Origin: Pseudomonas lundensis
GTDB lineage: Bacteria; Pseudomonadota; Gammaproteobacteria; Pseudomonadales; Pseudomonadaceae
Direction of reading: 5' to 3'
Assembly: GCF_001042985.1 (NCBI RefSeq)
Contig: NZ_JYKY01000002.1
Coordinates: 220,785-284,784, forward strand
DNA length: 64,000 nucleotides
Shown here: positions 54,150 to 63,661 of the stretch, piece by piece
Position numbering within the stretch: the first letter of the stretch is position 1
How the letters are laid out: each line of letters opens with the position of its first letter
Program-made: the position numbers and the translations under genes
Notes under the pieces: model-generated
Databases searched by the model: none
What the model saw: the letters and a program-made list of their open reading frames with translations, nothing else
Told to the model about the DNA's origin: nothing

Positions 54150-55070
54150 TCAGCTTTGCTTCAATTCAAAGCCGCGTCCGTTCCACGTATAGATCTCGAC
54201 ACTTTCAACACTCGGGCAGCACCGAGGGTCATCCGGGCCACTGGTCAGGGTGCTCACGGCGACGCGCGGGCCTGTAGAGGCCTTGATGTCGGTTGCCGCC
54301 CCTGACACCACAGAATGGCCCTGATACACCCAGCCAGCCCCTGAGCGGTAGAACCCCGCCAGGCTTTGGTAGGAGCCGTTACCGCCCCCCTGCCCTTCGA
54401 CAGTAAACAGCACCACGGCGTCAGGCTGACCGTCTTCATTCAGGTCCATGTATATAACCTGACGGTTATCGGTGTATTCCGCCCCTCCATCCTTGGAGAT
54501 TTCCATCGCAATCACGTCACTGATCGCAGCCTCCAATGCGGCATCCGCCTGAGTGGCGTCAGACTCGACACCCTTCGTATCGGCGGCCGGAGCGTATTTT
54601 TCAACACCTTTTTCAGTCAGGCTCAGGCCCTGCTGCTTGCCCTTGGCAATGAACTCAGCGATCAACGCGCCGTGCATTTCTTTAAGGTCCTGACCGGAGA
54701 ATTCCATCATTCCCTTACCGCTGAAGGGCTGTGCATCGCCCAAGAACCAGCGTGAGAACATGCCGGGTCGCACCGACTCCAGCTTGTCGACCAGTTGATC
54801 GGTTCGCTGCTCAACCAGGCCGGTCCAAAGCTTGCCAGCATCCTTACCCAAAGATTCGACCCACTCATCTTCTTGAGCCAGCCAGGCTGACTTGGCTTCT
54901 TCCAATAACAGGATGTTGTAGTCGATCGTTTTACTCACACAGGTATTCGTGAAATTACCCATGCACTCCTGACGCAATGCATCACGCGCCATCGACAGTT
55001 TCACATCGCTGTACACCCCGCAGCCTGACAACAGAACGATCAGGCCAATCGTCGAACCCATGCGTTTCAA
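54150..55070 (-). CDS. Hypothetical lipoprotein, TTG start
   Basis: 306 residues. Type-II signal MKRMGSTIGLIVLLSGC with lipobox LSGC. The central part is helical (LLEEAKSAWLAQEDEWVESLG ... LWTGLVEQRTDQLVDKLESV). The C-terminal third (YMDLNEDGQPDAVVLFTVEGQGGGNGSYQSLAGFYRSGAGW) contains a D-x-N-x-D-x-Q-x-D calcium-type loop and a beta-rich end. The TTG at 55070 is chosen because GGAG lies at the best distance before it (55080-55077 on the minus strand); an ATG follows 9 nt later. Function unknown. Confidence 0.7.
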   Translation of the reverse strand: MKRMGSTIGLIVLLSGCGVYSDVKLSMARDALRQECMGNFTNTCVSKTIDYNILLLEEAKSAWLAQEDEWVESLGKDAGKLWTGLVEQRTDQLVDKLESVRPGMFSRWFLGDAQPFSGKGMMEFSGQDLKEMHGALIAEFIAKGKQQGLSLTEKGVEKYAPAADTKGVESDATQADAALEAAISDVIAMEISKDGGAEYTDNRQVIYMDLNEDGQPDAVVLFTVEGQGGGNGSYQSLAGFYRSGAGWVYQGHSVVSGAATDIKASTGPRVAVSTLTSGPDDPRCCPSVESVEIYTWNGRGFELKQS

Positions 55071-55219
55071 GGTGCTCTCCTTAACGCTTGGACACCTCCA
55101 AGCGACACTCCATTTATTTAGTCAGGCACACGGCCACCGCCGTAGTTATCGGCAGGCGCAAGAAGCGCTTGAGTTGTCAGGGGTGGCAGGGGAACGCGGA
55201 AGGAAGGAATTGCGCGCAT

Positions 55220-55250
55220 AAAAAAAGCCGCTATCGCTAGCGGCTTTTCT
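55220..55250 (-). terminator. Rho-independent terminator of tRNA-Asn
   Basis: On the minus strand GCCGCTA-GCGA-TAGCGGC (stem 7 bp, 55227-55244) is followed by a run of seven T (55226-55220). Confidence 0.85.
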
Positions 55251-55256
55251 TGTATC

Positions 55257-55332
55257 TGGCTCCACGACCTGGACTCGAACCAGGGACCCAATGATTAACA
55301 GTCATTTGCTCTACCAACTGAGCTATCGCGGA
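55257..55332 (-). tRNA. tRNA-Asn (GTT)
   Basis: 76-nt cloverleaf on the minus strand: acceptor TCCGCGA, D-arm with AGCTCAGTTGGTAGAGC, anticodon loop CTGTTAA (GTT, Asn), T-loop GGTTCGAGTCC and encoded CCA end. A terminator hairpin follows. Confidence 0.97.
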
Positions 55333-55397
55333 ATGGCGTCTATCTTACTGATATAAAAAGAGAAGTCAACACTCTCGATGACTTCTCTTTGCATTAT

Positions 55398-56594
55398 TCA
55401 GATGACCTGAACAATGGCGTCGGTAACCACCTCAATGTTGCGCTGGTTCAAAGAAGCCACGCAGATCCGACCGGTGTCGAGGGCGTAAATGCCGAACTCG
55501 GAACGCAGGCGCGCCACTTGCTCAACGGTCAGGCCCGAGTAAGAGAACATGCCGCGTTGACGCGCCACGAAACTGAAATCGTGCCCTGGCGCCTTTTTGG
55601 CCAGCAGCTCGACCATTTGCAGGCGCATGCCGCGAATGCGCAGGCGCATTTCTGCCAGCTCGTCTTCCCACATGGCGCGCAGCTCAGGGCTGTTCAGCAC
55701 AGCCGCCACGATGCTTGCGCCGTGGGTCGGCGGGTTGGAGTAGTTGGTGCGGATCACGCGCTTGACCTGGGACAGCACGCGGGCGCTCTCGTCCTTCGAC
55801 TCGGTGATGATCGACAACGCGCCGACCCGCTCGCCGTACAGCGAGAACGACTTGGAGAACGAACTGGAAACAAAGAAGCTCAGGCCGGACTCGGCAAACA
55901 GACGCACGGCGGCGGCGTCTTCAGCGATGCCGTCACCAAACCCCTGGTAGGCCATGTCGAGGAACGGGATCAACTGCTTGGCCTTGACCACGTCCAGCAC
56001 GTTCTGCCAGTCGGCCGGGGTCAGGTCGACACCGGTCGGGTTATGGCAGCAGGCGTGCAGCACCACGATGGAGCCCGCCGGCAACGCGTTCAGGTCTTCC
56101 AGCATGCCCGCACGGTTCACATCGTGGGTGGCGGCGTCGCAGTAGCGGTAGTTCTGCACCGGGAAACCCGCGGTTTCGAACAGCGCACGGTGGTTTTCCC
56201 AGCTCGGGTCGCTGATGGCGACCACAGCGTTGGGCTGCAATTGTTTGAGGAAGTCAGCGCCGATTTTCAGTGCGCCGGTCCCGCCTACCGCCTGGGTGGT
56301 GATGACCCGGCCAGCGGCCAACAACGGCGACTCGGCGCCGAACAGCAGTTTTTGAACGGCCTGGTCGTAGGCGGCAATACCGTCGATGGGCAAGTAACCG
56401 CGCGACGCGTGTTGAGCGACGCGAATGGTCTCGGCTTCGACAACGGCACGCAAGAGTGGAATTCTTCCCTCTTCGTTGCAGTAAACACCGACCCCCAGAT
56501 TCACTTTGCTGGTTCGGGTATCGGCGTTGAATGCTTCGTTGAGGCCCAGGATAGGATCGCGTGGTGCCATTTCGACAGCGGAGAACAGGCTCAT
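55398..56594 (-). CDS. Aromatic amino acid aminotransferase (class I)
   Basis: 398-residue PLP enzyme of aminotransferase subgroup I-alpha (AspC/TyrB type): NLGVGVYCNEEGRIPLLRAV, HACCHNPTGVDLT, the Asp in FLDMAYQGFG, the PLP Lys in SSSFSKSFSLYGERVG, and the Arg that binds the substrate carboxylate near the C-terminus (TGRICVASLN). It transaminates aromatic amino acids and probably aspartate with 2-oxoglutarate. It stands divergent from uvrB, the same neighbourhood as in P. aeruginosa. Confidence 0.92.
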   Translation of the reverse strand: MSLFSAVEMAPRDPILGLNEAFNADTRTSKVNLGVGVYCNEEGRIPLLRAVVEAETIRVAQHASRGYLPIDGIAAYDQAVQKLLFGAESPLLAAGRVITTQAVGGTGALKIGADFLKQLQPNAVVAISDPSWENHRALFETAGFPVQNYRYCDAATHDVNRAGMLEDLNALPAGSIVVLHACCHNPTGVDLTPADWQNVLDVVKAKQLIPFLDMAYQGFGDGIAEDAAAVRLFAESGLSFFVSSSFSKSFSLYGERVGALSIITESKDESARVLSQVKRVIRTNYSNPPTHGASIVAAVLNSPELRAMWEDELAEMRLRIRGMRLQMVELLAKKAPGHDFSFVARQRGMFSYSGLTVEQVARLRSEFGIYALDTGRICVASLNQRNIEVVTDAIVQVI

Positions 56595-56929
56595 TATTAC
56601 GGCGGCTCTGAATAGGGAATGGAGGGGGTGACAACGCTCCAGCCGATTGCACTAGAGCGGTGCACAAACGGGGAGCAAGTATAAGCCCGAACACGATTGG
56701 GGCAACAGGCGATTCCCGGATTTGCTCAAGTATTTCCGTTTATTTTCAGGCCACTGGTCTAATTGCAATCCGGGCCTGAATCGCCCTGTCAGCGACACGC
56801 CTTGAAACAGTCAGTCACCACCACCATATTTAGCCGTATCCTGTTTTTTTCCTGCGGCATGCGTCGTATGCAGTCTTTCTCGCGCTTTAAAGGTCCATGC
56901 CTTTATAGAGGCGAATCCAGAGGTCAGAT
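56595..56929. other. Divergent promoter region of aminotransferase and uvrB
   Basis: 335 bases with no gene. It contains the two divergent starts' upstream sequence. I looked for a LexA-type CTG-N10-CAG box before uvrB and did not see one. Confidence 0.5.
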
Positions 56930-58945
56930 ATGTCCGATTTTCAGCTCGTTACCCGCTTTGAGCCCGCAGGCGATCAACCCGAAGCCATTCGCCAGATGAT
57001 TGAAGGCATCGAAGCCGGTCTGTCACACCAGACCCTGCTCGGGGTGACCGGTTCGGGCAAGACCTTCAGCATCGCCAACGTGATTGCTCACGTGAACCGC
57101 CCGACCCTGGTGCTCGCGCCCAACAAAACCCTGGCGGCCCAGCTATATGGCGAGTTCAAGTCGTTCTTCCCCAACAACGCCGTGGAATACTTCGTTTCGT
57201 ATTACGACTACTACCAGCCCGAAGCGTACGTGCCCTCCTCCGACACCTTCATTGAGAAGGACGCCTCGATCAACGATCACATCGAGCAGATGCGACTGTC
57301 CGCGACCAAAGCGCTGCTGGAGCGCAAGGACGCGATTATCGTCACCACGGTGTCGTGCATCTACGGCCTGGGCAGCCCCGAAACCTATTTGAAAATGGTG
57401 TTGCACATTGACCGCGGCGACAAACTCGACCAGCGCGAACTGCTGCGTCGCCTGGCTGACCTGCAATACACCCGCAACGACATGGACTTCGCCCGCGCCA
57501 CATTCCGCGTGCGCGGCGACGTCATCGACATCTACCCGGCCGAATCCGACCTCGAAGCCATCCGCATCGAGCTGTTTGACGATGAGGTCGAGAGCATCAG
57601 CGCCTTCGACCCGTTGACCGGTGAAGTGATCCGCAAGATGCCGCGCTTCACCTTCTACCCCAAAAGCCACTACGTGACCCCGCGCGAAACCTTGCTCGAT
57701 GCCGTTGAGGGCATCAAGGAAGAGCTCAAGGAGCGCCTCGATTACCTGCGCGCCAACAACAAGCTGGTCGAAGCCCAGCGCCTTGAGCAGCGCACCCGCT
57801 TCGATCTGGAAATGATCATGGAGCTGGGGTACTGCAACGGCATCGAAAACTACTCGCGCTACCTGTCGGGCCGTGAATCCGGTGCCCCGCCGCCTACCTT
57901 GTTCGACTACCTGCCGCCCGACGCGCTGCTGGTGATCGATGAGTCCCACGTCAGCGTGCCGCAGGTCGGCGCCATGTATAAGGGCGACCGTTCACGCAAG
58001 GAAACCCTGGTGGAATACGGCTTCCGCCTGCCGTCGGCGCTGGACAACCGGCCCATGCGTTTTGACGAGTGGGAGCGCATCAGCCCGCAAACCATTTTTG
58101 TCTCGGCCACCCCCGGCAACTACGAAGCCGAACATGCGGGCCGGGTGATCGAACAGGTGGTGCGTCCGACCGGTCTGGTGGACCCGCAAATCGAGATCCG
58201 CCCCGCCCTGACCCAGGTCGACGATTTGCTGTCGGAGATCACCAAGCGCGTGGCGCTGGAAGAACGCGTGCTGGTGACTACGCTGACCAAGCGCATGTCC
58301 GAAGACTTGACCGACTACCTGGCGGACCACGGCGTGCGGGTGCGCTACCTGCACTCGGACATCGACACCGTGGAACGGGTCGAGATCATCCGCGACCTGC
58401 GTCTGGGGGTGTTTGACGTGCTGGTGGGGATCAACTTGCTGCGTGAGGGCCTGGACATGCCGGAAGTGTCGCTGGTGGCGATTCTCGACGCGGACAAAGA
58501 AGGCTTCCTGCGCTCCGAGCGTTCGTTGATCCAGACCATCGGCCGTGCGGCGCGAAACCTCAATGGCCGGGCGATCCTGTACGCAGACCGCATCACCGGC
58601 TCCATGGAGCGGGCGATCGGCGAAACGGAACGGCGCCGGGAGAAGCAAATCGCGTTCAACCTCGCCAACGGCATCACCCCCAAAGGCGTGTTTAAGGACG
58701 TGGCCGACATCATGGAAGGCGCGACCGTGCCGGGCTCGCGCAGCAAAAAACGCAAAGGCATGGCCAAAGCCGCCGAAGAAAACGCCAAGTACGAAAACGA
58801 ACTGCGTTCGCCCAGCGAAATCAGCAAGCGGATTCGTCAGTTGGAAGAAAAAATGTACGCCCTGGCCCGCGACCTGGAGTTCGAAGCCGCGGCGCAAATG
58901 CGCGACGAAATCGGCAAGCTGCGTGAGCGTTTGTTACAGGTGTAA
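56930..58945 (+). CDS. uvrB: Excinuclease ABC subunit UvrB
   Basis: Central helicase-like subunit of nucleotide excision repair; receives DNA from UvrA and recruits UvrC. 671 residues: Walker [10 protein letters not shown] (38-45), the damage-probing beta-hairpin region ([21 protein letters not shown]), DESHV (Walker B), helicase motif VI GRAARN and a C-terminal UVR domain (about 632-667: [25 protein letters not shown]) that binds UvrC. AGAGGT precedes the ATG. Confidence 0.98.
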   Translation: MSDFQLVTRFEPAGDQPEAIRQMIEGIEAGLSHQTLLGVTGSGKTFSIANVIAHVNRPTLVLAPNKTLAAQLYGEFKSFFPNNAVEYFVSYYDYYQPEAYVPSSDTFIEKDASINDHIEQMRLSATKALLERKDAIIVTTVSCIYGLGSPETYLKMVLHIDRGDKLDQRELLRRLADLQYTRNDMDFARATFRVRGDVIDIYPAESDLEAIRIELFDDEVESISAFDPLTGEVIRKMPRFTFYPKSHYVTPRETLLDAVEGIKEELKERLDYLRANNKLVEAQRLEQRTRFDLEMIMELGYCNGIENYSRYLSGRESGAPPPTLFDYLPPDALLVIDESHVSVPQVGAMYKGDRSRKETLVEYGFRLPSALDNRPMRFDEWERISPQTIFVSATPGNYEAEHAGRVIEQVVRPTGLVDPQIEIRPALTQVDDLLSEITKRVALEERVLVTTLTKRMSEDLTDYLADHGVRVRYLHSDIDTVERVEIIRDLRLGVFDVLVGINLLREGLDMPEVSLVAILDADKEGFLRSERSLIQTIGRAARNLNGRAILYADRITGSMERAIGETERRREKQIAFNLANGITPKGVFKDVADIMEGATVPGSRSKKRKGMAKAAEENAKYENELRSPSEISKRIRQLEEKMYALARDLEFEAAAQMRDEIGKLRERLLQV

Positions 58946-58949
58946 GCCG

Positions 58950-58989
58950 GGCGCCAGCGGTTACAGACGGCCATGCACCGCCTGGCGCC
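58950..58989 (+). terminator. Stem-loop after uvrB
   Basis: GGCGCCAG (58950-58957) / CTGGCGCC (58982-58989), 8-bp stem with a 24-nt loop region that has extra pairing (GGT/ACC). No T-run. Confidence 0.4.
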
Positions 58990-59057
58990 GCGGCGCCTGC
59001 CCCGAATAAGCAAGGATATTTCCCCGCGTCGCACCGACGCGACCGACAAGGATGACC

Positions 59058-60209
59058 ATGACAGCCGCCGTTACCCAAAAGCCCCTCGTTCCAGGACGCC
59101 TTGAACAGAGGTCGACCCGTCTGGCGTTCTTTATTGCCGGGTTCGGCGTGGCGGCCTGGGCGCCGTTGGTGCCCTATGCCAAAGCCCGAGCGGGCCTGGA
59201 CGAAGCCACGTTGGGCCTGCTGCTGCTATGCCTGGGGGCCGGTTCGATTCTGGCTATGCCCATCGCGGGCATGCTGGCGTCCCGTTACGGCTGCCGCAAG
59301 GTCACCATCGCCGGCACGCTGCTGATTTGTCTGGCGCTGCCCCTGCTGGCCACCGCCAGCACCGTCGCGCTGCTGATTGCCACACTGTTTGTGTTTGGGG
59401 CCGGTTTGGGGGTCGTGGATTCCACGGTCAACCTGCAAGCCGTGATCGTCGAACGCGCCAGCGGCCGCAACATGATGTCGGGCTTCCATGGCCTGTTCAG
59501 CGTGGGCGGGATTGCCGGTGCGGCGGGGGTCAGCGCCTTGCTGGCGCTGGGGCTTACGCCGCTGTGGGCAATTGCCGTGGTGATTGTGCTGTTACTGGCT
59601 GCGCTGGCCAAAGCCGCACCGCACCTGCTGCCGTATGGCAGTGAAAGCAGTGGCCCGGCCTTTGCCATCCCCCACGGCGTGGTGCTGTTTATCGGGGTCC
59701 TGTGCTTCATCGTCTTTCTGGCCGAAGGCGCGATGCTCGACTGGAGCGCCGTGTTCCTCAGCGCTGAAAAACACATCGGGGATGCTTATGCGGGCTTGGG
59801 CTATGCCGCCTTCGCCGTGACAATGACCGCCGGACGCTTGCTGGGCGACACCCTCGTCAGGCGCCTGGGGCCGACCCGGGTGATCGTGCTGGGGGGGTCG
59901 CTCGCGGCGCTGGGCCTGGCGCTGGCCACGCTGGCTCCGGGGTGGGAAGTGGCGCTGCTCGGTTACGCGCTGGTGGGCGCCGGGTGCTCCAACATTGTGC
60001 CGGTGCTGTACTCCGCCGTGGGCAAGCAAACCGTGATGCCCGAACACATCGCCGTGCCGGCGATCACCACGCTGGGCTACGCCGGGATCCTCGCGGGCCC
60101 TGCGGCCATCGGGTTCGTCGCGCACGCCAGCAGTTTGAGCGCGGCGTTCCTGATAATCGCCGCCCTGCTGGTGGCCGTGGCCATCAGCGGGCGGATCTTG
60201 CGGGTGTGA
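59058..60209 (+). CDS. MFS transporter
   Basis: About 383-residue transporter with 12 hydrophobic segments: AWAPLVPYAKARAGLDEATLGLLLLCLGAGSILAMPIAGMLASRYGCRKV at the N-terminus (motif A in GMLASRYGCRKV). It is of the small YNFM/FucP-like or sugar-sensing group, substrate unknown. Same place as the MFS gene next to uvrB in P. aeruginosa. Two ATG (59052, 59058); the second has better spacing from AAGG. Confidence 0.87.
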   Translation: MTAAVTQKPLVPGRLEQRSTRLAFFIAGFGVAAWAPLVPYAKARAGLDEATLGLLLLCLGAGSILAMPIAGMLASRYGCRKVTIAGTLLICLALPLLATASTVALLIATLFVFGAGLGVVDSTVNLQAVIVERASGRNMMSGFHGLFSVGGIAGAAGVSALLALGLTPLWAIAVVIVLLLAALAKAAPHLLPYGSESSGPAFAIPHGVVLFIGVLCFIVFLAEGAMLDWSAVFLSAEKHIGDAYAGLGYAAFAVTMTAGRLLGDTLVRRLGPTRVIVLGGSLAALGLALATLAPGWEVALLGYALVGAGCSNIVPVLYSAVGKQTVMPEHIAVPAITTLGYAGILAGPAAIGFVAHASSLSAAFLIIAALLVAVAISGRILRV

Positions 60210-60228
60210 AGCCGTTACGACGGCGCGT

Positions 60229-61966
60229 TTAAAACCCGACGCTCGCCTGCACGAAGAACGTGCGCGGCTCGCCCAGGTACATCCCCGAGTTATTGTCGCT
60301 GGAGCGCGTGAAGTACTGCTGATTGAACAGGTTCTTGATCCCCGCCCCGAGCTTCAGGTTCGAGGCTTGCGGCCCGAAGTCATACCCGACGCGGGTGGCC
60401 CAGGTGGCATAACCCGGTATATCGCCGTACTGGCCGTCCGCGGTCGGCTCGGTGATGTAGACCCCGCCAGTGCCCGGCGCCCGCTGTTTGGACTGGGCAA
60501 ACATGTCCAGGTTGTAAGTCCAGCGATTAACCGCATAGCGCATGCCAAGGTTAAGCACTTGTCGCGAATACAGCGGCAAGTCGCGCCCCTTGAAGTTGAG
60601 AATGTCGCCTTCGGACGTGGCTTTGGTGTAGGTAAACGCCGCATTCACGGTCAACCCGTCCAGACGCGGGTCCAGACTGGCCAGGTCGTAGTGGACTGAC
60701 GTCTCCAGCCCCTGGTGCTTGGTGGCCCCCAGGTTGGTCCAGCCAATGTCGTTGCTGATGTATTGCAGCTCGTCGGCAAAATCAATGTAGAACAGCGTGA
60801 TTTCCCCGCCCCACACGCCGTTGTCGTAACGCGTCCCCAACTCGTACGTCTTGGCCTTCTCGGGCTTGAGCCCCGCCGCTGTCTGATCGCCAACGCCGCC
60901 CTGCCCCAGCTGGAAATACTGCAAGCTGCCAAACGAAGTTTCGTAGTTGGCGAACAGCTTCCAGGCGTCAGACAGGTGGTACATCACGCTCAACGCCGGC
61001 AGCGCTTCGTTGCTGTCGATGCTGCGTTTCTTCTCTTGCACCGGCTTGCCTTTGGCGTCCAGCACAGGCCGGTCGTGCCATTGGGTACTGATGCGCTCAA
61101 AGCGAATACCCGGCGTCACGGTCCAGTTGCCCACGTCGATCTTGTCGTCGATGTAGAACGCGTTGGCCTCGGTGCCGCCAGTGCGGTCCTGATACGCATG
61201 ACCGTCACCCTTGGGCCCGACCACCGGCACGTTGTTGACCAACTGCAGCTGACTCGCCTGTTCGTGCATCGCTTCTTTCAAATAGCGATAGCCGACCCCG
61301 ACTTCCTGAGTCACGGGGCCAAGGGTGAACACGCGGGACAGGCGCGGCTCGATGCCGAAGGTGCGGTAATTGCGCGGGTAGGACACCAGCGTGTCCAGGT
61401 TGCGCGAGGCAATGGTGCTGCCGCGAAAGCTGTCGGTGTAGTAAGTCAGCACTTCAAATTGGGTCTGCTCGTCGATCTGGCGCAGGTACTTGAAGGACAC
61501 GTCCTTACGCCGACCGCTGAAGCCGTCATAGTCGCGCACCGACTGATACGGGTCGGCATCGAACTGCGCCTGGGTCAGGCCGCCCGGCATGTCGGCCGTG
61601 GCGTCGTAGTAATGGAAATTGAGGCTGAAGTCGTCCTGGTCGGTGGGCGCCCAATGGGTTTTGAGCAACACGTCATCGATGTTGTTGTCGTTGTTGCGCG
61701 CGCGGTAACCATCGCCCTTGACCCCCGAGTACAAGAGCGCGGCGCCGATGCCATTGTCCGCCGTGCCTCCCAGAAACGCGGTTTCCATGTGTTTCCAGCC
61801 GCCACGCTCCGAGGTTTCGAGGGTGGTGCCGACTTCACCCTGAAAAGTTTCGGGGATGGCGCGGGTCACGAAGTTGATCACGCCCCCCACGTTCTGTGGC
61901 CCGTAACGCACCGAACCGGCACCGCGCACCACGTCGATGCTGTCCAGGTTGCCCGCCGACCACGGT
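60229..61966 (-). pseudogene. FecA-type TonB-dependent receptor, N-terminus cut off by the recombinase element
   Basis: The C-terminal 570 or so residues of a receptor, ending in FVQASVGF. It begins at the plug segment (PWSAGNLDSIDVVRGAGSVRYGPQNVGGVINFVTRAIPETF), which in FecA-type receptors follows a signal peptide, optional STN domain and first part of the plug; those are missing. Upstream of about 61966 the sequence becomes AT-rich and belongs to the recombinase element. Without the TonB box and signal peptide it cannot be exported, so the gene is inactive unless reconstituted. The ligand was probably a ferric citrate-like or other siderophore complex. Confidence 0.85.
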
Positions 61967-61967
61967 A

Positions 61968-61991
61968 AGCTATTTTCTAATAAAATGAGCT
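61968..61991. promoter_or_regulatory. Near-palindrome at receptor/recombinase junction (putative att half-site)
   Basis: AGCT-ATTTT and AAAAT-g-AGCT form an imperfect 24-bp palindrome at the abrupt boundary between receptor and element sequence, 24-47 nt before the recombinase ATG. Serine integrases leave such dyads around their crossover dinucleotide. Confidence 0.4.
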
Positions 61992-62014
61992 AGAACCTAC
62001 TCGGAGCCGATTCA

Positions 62015-63661
62015 ATGCCCAAGGCATACGCATACGTCAGATGGTCAACCGCCTCGCAAGGCGAAGAAGGCCGAGACAGCCATGACCGCCAGACCACCCC
62101 ACTCCAAGCATTTACAGAAGCAACAGGCGTTCCCGTGGTCGAAACCGTTATCGACAAGGGGATCAGTGCATTCCGTGGTGCAAACGCCCGGATCGGCCAG
62201 TTAAAAGGGTTATTGGACAGGATAGAGAGTGGAGAAATTGAGCATGGCGACTACATCATTGTCGAATCAATCGACCGACTAACCCGCCAGAAACTCACCG
62301 ACTCCGTTGATCTAATCCAGTCAATTCTCAAAAAAGGCGTGCGACTACACACCGTTTTCGACAACAAGACATATTCCTACGACGATCCAAGCCGCGACCT
62401 CGAAACGCTGATCCTTGTAGGTGTAATTGCCAAACGAGCACACGAGGAAAGCGACACCAAGAGCAAACGCTTGAAATCCGTGTGGGCAAAGAAGCGAGAC
62501 ACAGCAGAAACCAACGTTATAGGTAAACGATGCCCCTACGGCCTGCGTTTCGATGAACAAAGCCAATCCTTTATCATCGTAGAAGAAGAAGCTCAAGAAA
62601 TTCGCCAGATTTTCGAACTACTCAAACACGTTGGAGTATTGGAGAGTGTTAAGCAGGTAAATAAATATTCAAAACGACGTTGGACGAGAACATCAGTTCT
62701 ACATCTTATCAACAGTAAAAGCCCAATCGGCGTGCTACGTTTGCAACGACGAAACGAGAACGGCACTAAAGCGTTTGACCGTTATGTCCCTAATTATTTT
62801 CCAAAAATCATTGATGAAATAGAATTCAGTGCAGCCGTTGCAGCGATGAAAACCAGATTAACCGGGCGAAAATACGGACGTAGAACACCTCATCACTATA
62901 ATATTTTCCGGCACTGTATCCAATGTGGAGAACATAAATGCGGAATGACTTTCAACCTACAAATATTAGGAGCCGAGAAAAAACGCTACGCCTACCTTGT
63001 TTGCTCTAACAGAGCCGAACGAGTATGCGAATGTAGTAACAGAATTAGATTTGAGCTTGTTTTCGGCACATTCCTCGCTTTCGTTAGGCAGTTATCGGAA
63101 AATCGTTACATTGACGAGCGGACAGACAAGAAGCGAAAAGACTTCACTTGGTTCAGCCAAGACCAATACAAGCAAATGGACACCGTAAACGACGCATTTA
63201 GCCGCTTCTTTTCCGTTCGTGATACATCGGCACCAAAAGAAGAAATACGAGCCAAGAAAGCCAAGCTAACAACCGAAATAACCACATTGGAAATGTTAGA
63301 GGCTTCGCTAGCTCAGTTTGACGGAATAATTCCAAATACATTTATCAGGCGTGTGGCTGACAGCGAAGCACGTATCACAGCGTTGGAAAACGAGATCCAA
63401 AACCTTGAAGGTACGTTAGCAATCGAAGCGGAAACGCTCGAAATCACCACCTACGAAGACATAATAGCCCTATACGAAACAGAAGAAGGCCGATTGAAGC
63501 TCAACACATTTTTCATCACCAGAGGAATCACCTTCGACGTTAAAATTGACAAAGAAACAAATCTCGTCGGCATGGACATGAATCGCCCCGGGTTTTCTAG
63601 ACACTCTCCAGGCTCGCTGCGTAACGCTTTTCAAACTCTACCGGTGACAGCTGATTGTTGA
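62015..63661 (+). CDS. Large serine recombinase (integrase), 3' end cut by IS
   Basis: Site-specific serine recombinase. Catalytic resolvase domain (1-about 150) with Ser11 in AYVRWSTASQ, the Arg-rich VESIDRLTRQK and GVIAKRAHEES; recombinase domain (about 165-290, PYGLRFDEQSQSFIIVEEEAQEIRQIF); zinc ribbon with HCIQCGEHKCG ... YLVCSNRAERVCECSNR; and a coiled-coil (about 400-475, IRAKKAKLTTEITTLEMLEASLAQFDG). GGAG lies 8 nt before the ATG. Codon use and AT content differ from the host. The reading frame enters the IS at base 63579, after residue 521, and its last 27 codons are IS sequence, so the natural C-terminus has been replaced or lost. The catalytic domains are intact, so activity is possible. 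Confidence 0.85.
   Translation: MPKAYAYVRWSTASQGEEGRDSHDRQTTPLQAFTEATGVPVVETVIDKGISAFRGANARIGQLKGLLDRIESGEIEHGDYIIVESIDRLTRQKLTDSVDLIQSILKKGVRLHTVFDNKTYSYDDPSRDLETLILVGVIAKRAHEESDTKSKRLKSVWAKKRDTAETNVIGKRCPYGLRFDEQSQSFIIVEEEAQEIRQIFELLKHVGVLESVKQVNKYSKRRWTRTSVLHLINSKSPIGVLRLQRRNENGTKAFDRYVPNYFPKIIDEIEFSAAVAAMKTRLTGRKYGRRTPHHYNIFRHCIQCGEHKCGMTFNLQILGAEKKRYAYLVCSNRAERVCECSNRIRFELVFGTFLAFVRQLSENRYIDERTDKKRKDFTWFSQDQYKQMDTVNDAFSRFFSVRDTSAPKEEIRAKKAKLTTEITTLEMLEASLAQFDGIIPNTFIRRVADSEARITALENEIQNLEGTLAIEAETLEITTYEDIIALYETEEGRLKLNTFFITRGITFDVKIDKETNLVGMDMNRPGFSRHSPGSLRNAFQTLPVTADC

Noticed and set aside
56700..56930. LexA/SOS box upstream of uvrB
   Set aside because: No CTG-N10-CAG was found; the CTG and CAG pairs seen have the wrong spacing.
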